This document shows positions 1 to 8,488 of a DNA stretch of 64,000 nucleotides, piece by piece (within the stretch, counting starts at the first letter, position 1; every line of letters begins with the position of its first letter). Source of the DNA: CBDCBA01 sp965214125. GTDB taxonomy: Bacteria; Planctomycetota; Phycisphaerae; Tepidisphaerales; Tepidisphaeraceae. Below the pieces are notes generated by a model, which searched no databases, was not told the DNA's origin, and worked only from the letters and a program-made list of their open reading frames with translations. Location: NCBI GenBank assembly GCA_965214125.1, contig CBDCBA010000027.1:1-64000 (forward strand), read 5' to 3'. The position numbers and the translations under genes were made by a program.

Positions 1-1
1 G

Positions 2-2060
2 GGCAACGGCGCCAATGCGAAGCACCCGTTCAACGAGATGCGGAAGATGTCCTGCAACTTCGGCTGGGATTGGGGCCCGGACGTGCCCACCATCGGCATC
101 TGGAAGCCGATCCACATCGAGGCCTTCACCACCCGCATCGCCGACGTTCGGCCGCTGGTGATGGAGGCGACTGAGCAGCGAGCCGTTGTTCGCGTTCACG
201 TCGACATCGAGGGCGACGCCAAGCCCTCGGCCACGCTGACCTCGCCGGACGGCACGGCGTTCGAACCCACGCGAGACGACGATGCCTTTGTATTCTCGGT
301 CGATCAGCCAAAGCGCTGGTGGCCGATCGGCCACGGCGCGCAGCCGCGGTACGTCCTGACCGTAACGGCCGGCGAGCACGAGTGGCAGCACAAGATCGGG
401 TTGCGCACGTCGCGCCTCGCCCTCGACGCCGACCCCGCCCCGGTCGGCGACCCGGTGCCCGACGCGCAGGGCGAGCGGATGACGCTCTACGTCAACGACA
501 AGCCGATCTACGCGAAGGGGGCCAACTGGATTCCCGACGACTGCTTCCCGCACCGCGTCACACGCCAGCGCTACCGCGACCGCATCGAGAAGGCACGCGA
601 CGCGAACATGAACCTCCTGCGTGTCTGGGGCGGCGGCCTGTACGAGACGGCGGACTTCTACGAGATTTGCGACGAACTCGGCATTCTCGTTTGGCAGGAC
701 TTCACCCTCGCGTGCGCGGCGTACCACGAGGAGGAGCCGGTCTGGTTAAATATCGAGGCCGAGGCCCGCGACAACATCAAGCGGCTGTGCCGCCACCCGA
801 GCCTGGTCATCTGGAACGGGGTGCAACGAAAATCTGTGGGGCGCCTGGGACTGGAGCGACGAGTGGCGGGCGCTGCGAACGAGCTACATGACCACCTGGG
901 GATTGGGCTACTACTTCAGCCTCTTCCCGAAGCTGATGAAGGGAGCTCGACCCCTCGCGCCCGTACTGGCCGGGCAGCCCCTACAGCGGGCAGCTACGAG
1001 CGGCACCCGAACCTGAACGAGTTCGGGCAATCGCCACATCTGGGACGTCTGGCACGGACCCGGCCAGTACCGCAACTACCTGGCCCACTTCCCGCGGATG
1101 AGCACCGAGTTCGGCTTCCACGGTCCGCCGACTTGGCCGACGATTCAAAAGGCAATCCCCGCGGACCAGCACTACTGGGACTCGCCCCAGATGGCGCCTG
1201 CACAACAAGAACGGCGGCCCCGGCCGCGACGGGCAGGAGCAATCGACCACGCGCATGGCCGACGACTTCGACCCGCCGCTCGACCAAGACCAATTCGACG
1301 ACTGGCTCTACCTGAGCCAGATCATGCAGGCCCGCGCCCTCGAGCTGGGCGTGACCTGGTTCCGCGCGCTGCACCCGTGGAACAGCGGCGCGGTCTACTG
1401 GCAACTCAACGACTGCTACCCGGTCGCGAGCTGGTCCGCCCTCGACGGCGACGGGGCGACGCAAGCCGCTGTGGTACGCAACGCGCCGCTTCCTCGCGGA
1501 CCGCATCGTCACGATCAAGCCGCGTCGCACCGTCGGCGAAGACGGCGTCATCGGCAAGCTCGCCGTCTATCTGCACAACGATCACGACGACGCCTGGGCC
1601 GGCATCTGCACCGTGCGGCAGATTGCCTTCGACGGGACCGAGCGCGGCAAACACGAGCAGGCCGTGGACGTCGCCCCCCCGCTCGTCTGGTCGCTTCGAG
1701 ATCCCCGACGCGATGCACGCCGACGACAGCTTCCTCGTCGCCGAACTCGCTGGCGGCGAGCGCGGCTTCTGGTGGTTTACGCCGGACAAAGAGATCGCCT
1801 ACGCCCCCGCCGACTTCGACGCCGACCTCGCCAAGACCGACGACGGCTACGCGCTGACGATCAAAGCGAAGTCGCTGCTGCGCGACTTGTGCGTCTTCCA
1901 GGACCGGCTTGACCCCGAGGCGGTCGCGAGCGATCAGTGTGTCACGCTCCTGCCGGGCGAATCAGTGACGATTGCCATCCGCACGACGAGCGAGATGTCC
2001 GTTCAGTCGCTGACCGCCGCGCCCGTGCTGAACGTCGCCAACCGCTTTGGGCGGAAGTAA
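2..2060 (+). pseudogene. beta-mannosidase (GH2), 5' end missing, frame broken seven times
   Basis: The window opens inside a glycoside hydrolase family 2 beta-mannosidase, which removes terminal beta-mannosyl residues. The frame enters at base 2. Family landmarks are the barrel motif NLLRVWGGGLYE (about 610-650), the acid/base Glu of the WNG-x-NE motif (about 810-830 after frame repair) and the likely nucleophile Glu in STEFGFHG (about 1100). The frame breaks seven times between 818 and 1695. Every break is repaired by removing one base: G runs at 818-821, 941-943, 988-990, 1025-1027, 1193-1194 and 1453-1456, and one base near 1689-1695. The protein then reads through to the stop at 2060. All seven changes are gains, so a local consensus error is at least as likely as real decay. 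The family call is firm; whether the gene is functional is open. Confidence 0.85.
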
Positions 2061-2182
2061 CCGCGCGTGTCGAGGGTTTGCTCCACTTTCGTGTTGACGC
2101 CGCAACGTCGATGCGGATGATGATTGTTGCAACAGCCACCCCGTTCCTCACCCCCCTCCCCGCACCCCCCAAGGCCCGTCCC

Positions 2183-2845
2183 ATGCGCCACCGAACCGCC
2201 CGCCGTTCCGTCACCGCCGCCGCTCTCGTTGCCCTTGCGGGCACGGCCGGCGTCGCGCTCCTGCCCGTCCCCCAGGCCGCCGACGCCAACGCGGCCACCG
2301 CGGTGCAGGAGACGCGCAGCTACAGCGTCGACTCCGTCCACTCGGCCGTCATCTTCAGCGCCAGCTACATGGGCATGAGCCCCTTCTACGGGCAGTTCAC
2401 CGACTACTCGGGCTCGATGACCTACGACGGCTCCTCGTCGGAGAGTTTCAAGCTCGACCTGACGATCCCGATGAGCTCGATCGACACGCACAACACCCAG
2501 CGTGACAACCACCTGAAGGCCCCCGATTGGTTCAACGCCCGCGAGTTCCCGAACGTGACGTTCACGAGCGAGTCGCTGTCGCAAAAGAACGACGGCACGT
2601 ACGAGTTGCAGGGCGAGCTCACGCTGCACGGCGTTACGAAGCCAGTCACGGCGACGGTGTCGGACCTCAAGGCCGCCAGCACGCCACGCGGCGACCGCAT
2701 CGGCCTGGGCGCGACATTCACCGTTAAGCGCAGCGACTTCGGCGTCACCACCATGCTCGGCGATGAAGGCATCGGCGACGAGATCACCCTCCACGTCGGC
2801 CTCCAAGGCGTGGCGGGAGTGAGTGCCGGAAAGGATGAAGGATGA
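2183..2845 (+). CDS. exported YceI-family protein
   Basis: A 220-residue protein with a Sec-type signal: basic MRHRTARRS, then an Ala/Leu/Val-rich core to about residue 35. The mature part is a YceI-type lipocalin-like domain (about residues 45-212): SVDSVHSAVIFSASYMGMSP at the start, then FKLDLTIPMSSIDTHN, ELTLHGVTKPVTATV and IGLGATFTVKRSDFGV. YceI proteins bind isoprenoid-like hydrophobic ligands in the periplasm; the ligand here is unknown. I chose ATG 2183 because it directly precedes the basic and hydrophobic signal regions; an upstream in-frame extension lacks signal character. The last codons (SAGKDEG) and the TGA stop lie inside a repeat built of GGATGAA units, so the native C-terminus may have been replaced when the repeat arrived. 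Confidence 0.85.
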   Translation: MRHRTARRSVTAAALVALAGTAGVALLPVPQAADANAATAVQETRSYSVDSVHSAVIFSASYMGMSPFYGQFTDYSGSMTYDGSSSESFKLDLTIPMSSIDTHNTQRDNHLKAPDWFNAREFPNVTFTSESLSQKNDGTYELQGELTLHGVTKPVTATVSDLKAASTPRGDRIGLGATFTVKRSDFGVTTMLGDEGIGDEITLHVGLQGVAGVSAGKDEG

Positions 2846-2932
2846 AGGCGGAAGGATGAACCCGAGGCGTTAAGGTCTCGCCTGCCCATCCGAATCGGGT
2901 TCATCCTTCATCCTTCCGCCTTCATCCTTTCC
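2828..2932. repeat. inverted repeat of GGATGAAGG/GGCGGAA units
   Basis: Two about 36-base arms (2828-2863 and 2897-2932), rich in GGATGAA and GGCGGAA units, face each other across 33 bases. The arms are the same modules in slightly different order, so pairing is strong at both ends and slips by six bases in the middle. The repeat supplies the YceI stop codon on one side and ends six bases before the ATG of the next gene. It resembles the dispersed intergenic repeats elsewhere in the window; it could also act as a terminator for the YceI gene. Confidence 0.7.
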
Positions 2933-2937
2933 CAGCC

Positions 2938-4071
2938 ATGTTCCAACGCCTCCTATACGCCGCAATCCTGCCGACGCTGATTGGCGTGGGCGTTGTGCTG
3001 TTGATGGCCGCCTGGGCCAAACGCGGCAAGCGGGCGCGGCGGCTGGCGGCGTGGGCGGTGCCCATCGCGGCCGCCGGCGGCGTGGCGTTGGCCTACTTCC
3101 AGCCGCTGCACGCGCTCGCGGAGCCGAGCAGCCTGCGCGACACGCTGCGGCCGTGGGACAACGGGCCGTGGCAGTGGCTCGTCTACGCTTTCGCCGCCTG
3201 CTGCGTGCTCTGGCCGATCGCGCTGATGCCCTGGCCTGCCGAGCGCGGGCGGCGCTGGTTCCTCGCCGGCTGGGTCGCGCTGCTGCTGGGCTTGGGCGCC
3301 GGCGTGCTGGTCGGGTTGGCGCGGACCGATATGCAGCCGACGTGGTACGTCTGGATCGGCCCCGTCGCCGGCCTGATCGCGGCGCTGATGATGTATCCGC
3401 CGGCGGTGGCGCAGCCGGTGGTGACCGTCCCGCTCGATCCGACATTGCTCGGCGCGGCCCCAATCCCCGCCGCACAGGTCGACGGGGACGACGCCGAGAC
3501 CCTTGACTATTCGAGCAGGGCCGCCCGCACCCTTCGCCCCCGCGCCTCGGCCGACCTTCTGGCTGTGGGCGGAGCGGCATTGATCGCGCTGCCGGTCTTG
3601 GCGTTGTCGACGGAGTTTCATTCGCTGGCCATCCTGACCGCGCCCTTCGCCTTTGTCGCTTTGGCGGCGGGGGTTGTCTCGCTGTTCCTGCGGGACGACC
3701 GCTATGGCGCATTCGAGTCGGGCTTGGCCGCCGGCGCACTCGTGGTGCCGATCGCCGTCACCCTCGCGTGCGTAATGGCGTACCTGTACGTGCCGGACGT
3801 CACGCCCGCCCACGCGGCCGCGTTGGGACTCGTTGCAGCCGGCGGCCTCGTCGGCGTCTGGGCGAGCCGGTTGCCGCGAACGTTCGCCGTCGTGGCCGCC
3901 CTCGCCACCGCCGGTCTTGGCGCTACGTTGCTGCTCGGCGTGGTCGACCTTGCCGCCTACGACACCGACACCGCCGAACGCCTCGACAACCTCGACTTCT
4001 TCGGCCCCGAACCGGAGCCCGAAGAAACCTACGACGACGAGCTCGAATACTTTAGCGGCGGATCAGAGTAG
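2938..4071 (+). CDS. multi-pass membrane protein of unknown function
   Basis: A 377-residue protein I do not recognise. It begins with a membrane segment (LLYAAILPTLIGVGVVLLMA) and has about nine hydrophobic helices in two blocks: roughly residues 1-150, and 195-345. Between them is a hydrophilic, acidic linker (about 155-190) containing DGDDAETLDYSSR. The C-terminus is very acidic (PEPEPEETYDDELEY), suggesting a cytoplasmic tail. No catalytic motif is visible. ATG 2938 immediately follows an inverted repeat, and the TAG stop is the first TAG of the next inverted repeat (4068-4122). It may be cotranscribed with the YceI gene, but the repeat between them argues for a break. Confidence 0.75.
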   Translation: MFQRLLYAAILPTLIGVGVVLLMAAWAKRGKRARRLAAWAVPIAAAGGVALAYFQPLHALAEPSSLRDTLRPWDNGPWQWLVYAFAACCVLWPIALMPWPAERGRRWFLAGWVALLLGLGAGVLVGLARTDMQPTWYVWIGPVAGLIAALMMYPPAVAQPVVTVPLDPTLLGAAPIPAAQVDGDDAETLDYSSRAARTLRPRASADLLAVGGAALIALPVLALSTEFHSLAILTAPFAFVALAAGVVSLFLRDDRYGAFESGLAAGALVVPIAVTLACVMAYLYVPDVTPAHAAALGLVAAGGLVGVWASRLPRTFAVVAALATAGLGATLLLGVVDLAAYDTDTAERLDNLDFFGPEPEPEETYDDELEYFSGGSE

Positions 4072-4122
4072 AGTGGGCACGGCCCACCTCCGGATCCGGA
4101 TGGTGGGCCGTGCCCACCCTAC
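4068..4122. repeat. inverted repeat, GTAGGGTGGGCACGGCCCACC type
   Basis: Arms 4068-4088 and 4102-4122 match with one mismatch around a 13-base loop that is itself nearly palindromic (TCCGGATCCGGA). The element sits exactly between two convergent genes, and both take their TAG stop codon from the arm start (GTAG). A second copy of the same arm sequence is at 12744-12812. It can fold as a strong hairpin in either direction and could serve as a shared bidirectional terminator. Confidence 0.8.
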
Positions 4123-4610
4123 AGCAGGCCGAGCTCCAGCAGGGCCGCCTCGCTCATGCGGCTTTTGTCCCACTTGGGCGACCAGACGAGCTTCACCTCC
4201 GCCGACGCCACCCCGTCGGCCTTGAGAACCGCCCGCTCGACCATCCCCGGCATCTCCCCCGCCACCGGGCACGCCGGGGCCGTCAGCGTCATGTCGATGT
4301 CCGCGTGCTCGCCACCCCCCTCCCCCGCGTCTCGCGTCTCGAGATCAATCCGGTAGATCAGGCCCAGATCGAACAAGTTCACCGGCAACTCCGGGTCGTA
4401 GACCTGGCGAAGCTCGTCGATGATCCGCTCCTTCACCGCCTTTTGGTGGTCGGTGAGCGACCCATCGAGCGCCCGGTCGATCGGCGTCTCGTCGTTGAGC
4501 TTCTTCACGTCCGAAGCCGGCGTCGGTGACGGGGGTGGTGGCTCGCGGCGCAGTTCATCGACCTTGCTGTTGCTCGGCAGGACGTTCAGGCTCTTGAGTT
4601 TGTCAGGCAT
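4119..4610 (-). CDS. sufT: SufT / MIP18-type iron-sulfur assembly factor (DUF59)
   Basis: A 163-residue protein with a DUF59/MIP18 domain in its C-terminal two thirds (from about residue 55). The typical core reads DELRQVYDPELPVNLFDLGL, then DIDMTLTAPACPVAGEMPGM with the conserved Cys, and VKLVWSPKWDKSRMSE near the end. SufT proteins help mature Fe-S proteins, and the gene commonly closes suf operons, as here. The first 50 residues are a Pro-rich extension outside the domain. I chose ATG 4610, which overlaps the sufS-sufE stop by eight bases; a TTG at 4628 is an alternative. The TAG stop comes from the inverted repeat at 4068-4122. Confidence 0.88.
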   Translation of the reverse strand: MPDKLKSLNVLPSNSKVDELRREPPPPSPTPASDVKKLNDETPIDRALDGSLTDHQKAVKERIIDELRQVYDPELPVNLFDLGLIYRIDLETRDAGEGGGEHADIDMTLTAPACPVAGEMPGMVERAVLKADGVASAEVKLVWSPKWDKSRMSEAALLELGLL

Positions 4611-6363
4611 CTTGATGGGCCTTGGCAATCGTCAGAATGCGATTCAGCATCGCCTCCACGCCGCTGCGGCGTTGGACGCTGATGAGGTTCTTCAGGTCGA
4701 GGTCGAGCAGCAGCTTGTTCACGTCGAACGCCATAATCTTCGCCGCACTTTGGCCGGAAAAGACGTGTTGCAGCACGCCGATGAGCCCCTTGACGATCTC
4801 GGCGTCGCTGTCGGCGAGGAAGTCGAGCGCATCATCGGTCCCCGGCCGCGGACGGGCGGTGAGCCAGACCTGGCTCATGCACCCCTTGACGTGCGTCGCC
4901 TCGTTCTTTTCCGAATCGGGCATCGGCGGGAGCTTTTTGCCCAAATCGAGCACAAAGTCGCGTGGATCCTCCCCGGCTTCCTTCAGGAAGTTGAAGTCGT
5001 CAACGAGCGCCCGCGCCGCTTCCTGCGGGCTCGACGCTTGTGGCTCGGGAAATCGAATCTCCCCCGACGCCGAGGCGGAAGCCTCGGGTTCCGACCGACG
5101 ATCCTTCGCTTCCTTCACAATGCACTCCAATACCTCAGCGAGTTGATCGACCTCGCCGATCGTGTTGTAGAACGCGAAGCTCGCCCGCGTGGTGCCGGCG
5201 ATGCCGAAGGCGTCCATCAGCGGCTGCGCGCAGTGGTGGCCGGTGCGGACCGCAATGCCCTGCGCGTCGAGCTTCATCCCGATGTCGAGCGACGACACCG
5301 GCGGGTCGTCGATGACGAAGCTGACCACGCCCGCCCGCTTGTCGCTCGTGCCGATGATGCGCACGCCGGCGATGGCCGACAGGCGATCGACGGCGTGTTG
5401 AGCCAACGCCTCCTCCTGCGCCTGGATCGCCGGCCAGCCAAGCGATTGCACGTAGTCGATCGCCGCCCCCAGGCCGATGACGCCGGCGATGTCAGGCGTG
5501 CCCGCCTCGAACTTCGCCGGCAACGGCGCGTAGGTCGTGCCGCTCCACTTGACCTCCTCGATCATGTCGCCCCCGCCCAAAAACGGCGGCATCGCGTCGA
5601 GCAGTTCCCGCCGGCCCCACAGCACGCCCACGCCCGTCGGCCCGAACAGCTTGTGGCCGCTGAAGGTGAAGAAGTCGCACCCACCACCACCCATCGCCTG
5701 CACATCCGTCGGAAAGTGGCCGACGTGCTGCGCCCCGTCGATCAGCACAAGCGCTCCGATTTCCCTCGCCCTCTTCACCACGCGGGCGACGTCGTGGACA
5801 GTGCCGAGCGCGTTGCTGACCGCCTGCATCGCGACGAGCTTGGTCTTCGACGTCAGGAACTCGTCGAGCTGGTCGTAATCAATCTCGCCAAGATCGGTCA
5901 TTGGCAGCGTGCAAACGACCGCCCCGCTCGACTCGGCCGCCATCTGCCAGGGGACAATGTTGCTGTGGTGCTCAAGCGCCGTCAGCAGGATTTCATCCCC
6001 CGCCTTCAGGATTGGCCTCGCCCACGAATGGGCGACTAGGTTGATCGCCTCCGTCACGCCGCGCACAAAAATGCACTCGGCCGCCTCCGGGGCGTTGAGG
6101 AACCGGGCGACCTTCCCCCGAGCCGCATCAAACTGGCTTGTCGCCCGCTGGCTGAGCGAGTAGACGCCGCGATGGATGTTGGCGTTGTCGCGCTCGTAGT
6201 ACCGGCTGATGGCGTCGATGACCCTACGGGGCTTCTGCGTCGTCGCCCCATTGTCGAGGTAGACCAGCGGCCGACCGTTCATCTGCGTCGAGAGGATCGG
6301 AAAGTCCCGTCGAACGGCGTCGACGTCGAGCACCGACCGCAGGTTGTCGGTCTTTCCACGCAC
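4603..6363 (-). CDS. cysteine desulfurase SufS fused to sulfur acceptor SufE
   Basis: One 586-residue chain joins two proteins that usually work as partners. Residues 1 to about 418 are SufS, a PLP-dependent desulfurase that takes sulfur from cysteine: the PLP Lys is K238 in SGHKLFG and the persulfide Cys is C378 in RTGHHCAQP. After a polar linker (about 420-445, Glu/Ser/Ala-rich), residues about 446-586 are SufE, which accepts the sulfur on C495 in KGCMSQVW and passes it to the SufBCD scaffold. No stop or start separates the halves. It is followed by sufT with an eight-base overlap and preceded by a small accessory pair. Both active cysteines are present, so both halves should be functional. 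Confidence 0.93.
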   Translation of the reverse strand: MRGKTDNLRSVLDVDAVRRDFPILSTQMNGRPLVYLDNGATTQKPRRVIDAISRYYERDNANIHRGVYSLSQRATSQFDAARGKVARFLNAPEAAECIFVRGVTEAINLVAHSWARPILKAGDEILLTALEHHSNIVPWQMAAESSGAVVCTLPMTDLGEIDYDQLDEFLTSKTKLVAMQAVSNALGTVHDVARVVKRAREIGALVLIDGAQHVGHFPTDVQAMGGGGCDFFTFSGHKLFGPTGVGVLWGRRELLDAMPPFLGGGDMIEEVKWSGTTYAPLPAKFEAGTPDIAGVIGLGAAIDYVQSLGWPAIQAQEEALAQHAVDRLSAIAGVRIIGTSDKRAGVVSFVIDDPPVSSLDIGMKLDAQGIAVRTGHHCAQPLMDAFGIAGTTRASFAFYNTIGEVDQLAEVLECIVKEAKDRRSEPEASASASGEIRFPEPQASSPQEAARALVDDFNFLKEAGEDPRDFVLDLGKKLPPMPDSEKNEATHVKGCMSQVWLTARPRPGTDDALDFLADSDAEIVKGLIGVLQHVFSGQSAAKIMAFDVNKLLLDLDLKNLISVQRRSGVEAMLNRILTIAKAHQDA

Positions 6364-6463
6364 GGGGCATCTTAGGCGAGACCGCCGACAGCTTCGGCGG
6401 CACCCGTCTCCTGAGGCCTCGCGATCGCGCCAATCTGCTGCGCACCCGCCTGATTTTCATCGA

Positions 6464-6721
6464 TCACGCCGACAGAGCCGCGGGAACGTCTGCCGGATCG
6501 ACCTCGACGCGATCGACGGCGAAGCCGGCATCTCGCACGTTCGACACAGCCGAGACGATGGCGGCTTCGAGCGTGTCAGCTTCGCGATCAAAGCCCACGC
6601 CGGCCTCGCCGCAGCGGGAGAAAGGTGTGCCGTCGTCGCATCCCGCCTCGTAGAGAACGTCGGCTGCGGCGTCATCAAGCCGTTCAACACCGTCGAGAAA
6701 GAGCGTGAAGCGATAAGTCAT
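6464..6721 (-). CDS. small acidic protein, second gene of an accessory pair in the suf operon
   Basis: An 85-residue acidic protein beginning MTYRFTLFLDGVERLDDAAA. I cannot assign a domain with certainty. Its short beta-rich start followed by an acidic helical body (TLEAAIVSAVSNVRDAGFAV) resembles small partner proteins encoded beside HicA-like proteins. ATG 6721 is 15 bases after the stop of the upstream gene (6737-7015), with TTGGAG as a weak ribosome site, so the two are probably cotranscribed and may form a toxin-antitoxin-like pair. It lies between sufD and sufS-sufE, in the same direction, with about 100 bases before sufS. The pairing and function are inferred from position and size only. 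Confidence 0.6.
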   Translation of the reverse strand: MTYRFTLFLDGVERLDDAAADVLYEAGCDDGTPFSRCGEAGVGFDREADTLEAAIVSAVSNVRDAGFAVDRVEVDPADVPAALSA

Positions 6722-6736
6722 CGTTGGCTCCAAGTG

Positions 6737-7015
6737 TCAATGGTGGACCGGGACGACGTGCGGGCAGGCTTCAACCTCTTGTCGAATCCGACGGGCGTGA
6801 GCTTCCACGTTACGCGGCGTGCTGTAAATCGTCACCGTGCAACCATCACGGGCTCGGAACGGGCACCGCAGCGTCCCGAACGCGTGCCCACTTCGGCCGG
6901 ACTTGTGAAACGTCCACCCACGCGATTCAGCGTCGGCGATTGCTTCTCGAACGTGCTTGTTCGGGTGCTTTACTGCCACGGGTTCCGGTTCAGAAGACGA
7001 CGTCCTCCGTCGCAT
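6737..7015 (-). CDS. small HicA-like conserved protein, first gene of an accessory pair
   Basis: A protein of up to 92 residues. The core KHPNKHVREAIADAESRGW...SGRSGHAFGTLRCP...CTVTIYSTPRNVEAHARRIRQ resembles a family of small hypothetical proteins with a HicA/dsRBD-like layout, with the conserved Gly-His near HAFG and a STP-(K/R)-N motif. HicA proteins are ribosome-independent mRNA interferases; whether this relative has activity is unknown. Start choice is uncertain: ATG 7015 overlaps the sufD end by 26 bases and has GGAGG-like bases nearby, while a GTG at 6979 would begin nearer the conserved core. It is followed after 15 bases by the partner gene at 6464-6721. Confidence 0.6.
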   Translation of the reverse strand: MRRRTSSSEPEPVAVKHPNKHVREAIADAESRGWTFHKSGRSGHAFGTLRCPFRARDGCTVTIYSTPRNVEAHARRIRQEVEACPHVVPVHH

Positions 7016-8429
7016 CCGCCAGATCTTGAATGCGGAAGTCCGTCGGCAGGCCGTGCTGCTTGGCCATGAAGTTCTCGACGCGCTCGCGCACGGGGTCGAC
7101 CTTGATCCGCCGCGTCACGTCGGCAGCGAAGGCGTAGGTGAGCAGCCGCCGGGCTGTGTCGCTGCTGACGCCTCGGCTGTTCAGGTAGAAAATGCTCCCC
7201 TCGTCCAGCGGACCAGTCGTGCTGCCGTGCGTGCATTTGACGTCATCCGCGTAAATCTCCAGCGCCGGCTGACTCTGCATCTGAGCGGTGTCGCTTAGCA
7301 GCAGTGTGCGGCTGCTCTGCTTGGCGTCGGTCTTCTGCGCCTTCTGGTGGACAAAGATCTGACCCTTGAAGATGCCCGTCGCGTCATCGTCAAGCACGTG
7401 CTTGTAGAGCTCGAAGCTCGGGCAGTTCGGCTCCTGGTGGTCGAGCAGCGTGTGGTTGTCGACGTGCTGCTTGCCGCGAAGAATGCTCACGCCGCTGAGC
7501 GTCGCGTCGGCCCGCTCGCCGGCGAGGTGGCAGTTCAGGTCGTTGCGCGTCAGCAGGCTGCCGATGGTCGAGTTGTGGTCGACGAACACGCTTTGCGCCC
7601 CAATCTCGACCTCCATCGTCGCGATGTGAACGCCTTGACTTCCCTCGGCGTTGAGCTTGTTGTGGTCGATGTGACAGTTGTGCTCGGCGACGATCTCCGT
7701 CACGCCGCAGGTGAGGTACGGCACGTCGTTCGGCCCGCAGTAGGTTTCGACAAGGCTGAACCGCACGCCGTCGCTGGCGCAGACGAGCACCCGCGGGAAG
7801 CACGCCGCCGGCTCGCCGGACTCGCTCTTGCCGGTGTTGATCGACAAGATGTGAATCGGCTTCTCGAGCGCCGCCCCACGCTTGACCTTGATGTACACGC
7901 CGCCGTCGAGAAAGGCGGTGTTGAGGGCGACAAACGGGTTGTTCTCGCTCTTGGCGTGCTGGGCGATGTGCTGCTGGACCTCGTCGAGCAGCGCCTCGTC
8001 CTCGGCCGCCTCGAGAATGCCTAAGGCGGCCACGGTGTCGGGCAGGCCGTCGAGATCGCTGAGTTCGTGGCAAAGCTTTCCGTCGATCAAGACCAGCTCC
8101 GCCGCCGCCTGATCGGCCCAGCCGTACTCGCTCGCGAGGGCGCGGGCATCGTCAATGCTTCCCTTCGCCTGCGCGAACGGCTTGGCGACGGCGGGGCGAA
8201 GATTGGTGTACCGCCACATCTCGTCGCGCTTCCCCGGCAGGCCGTTCTTCTCGAACAGGCGAACCGCCCGCTCGCGCACGTCCCCGAGCCATTCCGGCCC
8301 GCCGGGCGTGGCGTCGCGGTAGGCGTCGAGGTAGGCCTGCCGAACCCCGCCATCACTCGTTGCGGAAACACGCTGCACCACGGTGGAGTTCTCTTTGTCG
8401 GGCGGGCTGATGGATTGTTCAAGACTCAC
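6990..8429 (-). CDS. sufD: Fe-S cluster assembly protein SufD
   Basis: A 479-residue SufD, the partner of SufB in the SufBC2D scaffold on which Fe-S clusters are built. Recognisable parts are the N-terminal helical region (DEMWRYTNLRPAVAKPF), the parallel beta-helix (VFVDHNSTIGSLLTRNDLNC, GKQHVDNHTLLDHQEPNCPS) and the C-terminal interaction region with HQKAQKTDAKQSSRTLLLS, DVKCTHGSTTG and RRLLTYAF. The conserved beta-helix His residues and the DVKCTHG Cys-His segment are present. I chose GTG 8429; the open frame reaches 8492 but the extra residues look non-coding. The gene is separated from sufC by a DUF6985-like gene and from sufS-sufE by a small gene pair, both in the same direction. Confidence 0.92.
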   Translation of the reverse strand: MSLEQSISPPDKENSTVVQRVSATSDGGVRQAYLDAYRDATPGGPEWLGDVRERAVRLFEKNGLPGKRDEMWRYTNLRPAVAKPFAQAKGSIDDARALASEYGWADQAAAELVLIDGKLCHELSDLDGLPDTVAALGILEAAEDEALLDEVQQHIAQHAKSENNPFVALNTAFLDGGVYIKVKRGAALEKPIHILSINTGKSESGEPAACFPRVLVCASDGVRFSLVETYCGPNDVPYLTCGVTEIVAEHNCHIDHNKLNAEGSQGVHIATMEVEIGAQSVFVDHNSTIGSLLTRNDLNCHLAGERADATLSGVSILRGKQHVDNHTLLDHQEPNCPSFELYKHVLDDDATGIFKGQIFVHQKAQKTDAKQSSRTLLLSDTAQMQSQPALEIYADDVKCTHGSTTGPLDEGSIFYLNSRGVSSDTARRLLTYAFAADVTRRIKVDPVRERVENFMAKQHGLPTDFRIQDLADATEDVVF

Positions 8430-8488
8430 GCCGCAGTATAGCGGCCGGGCCGCCAACCCCTTTCGATTCGGCCCGGCGCGGCCGGCGG

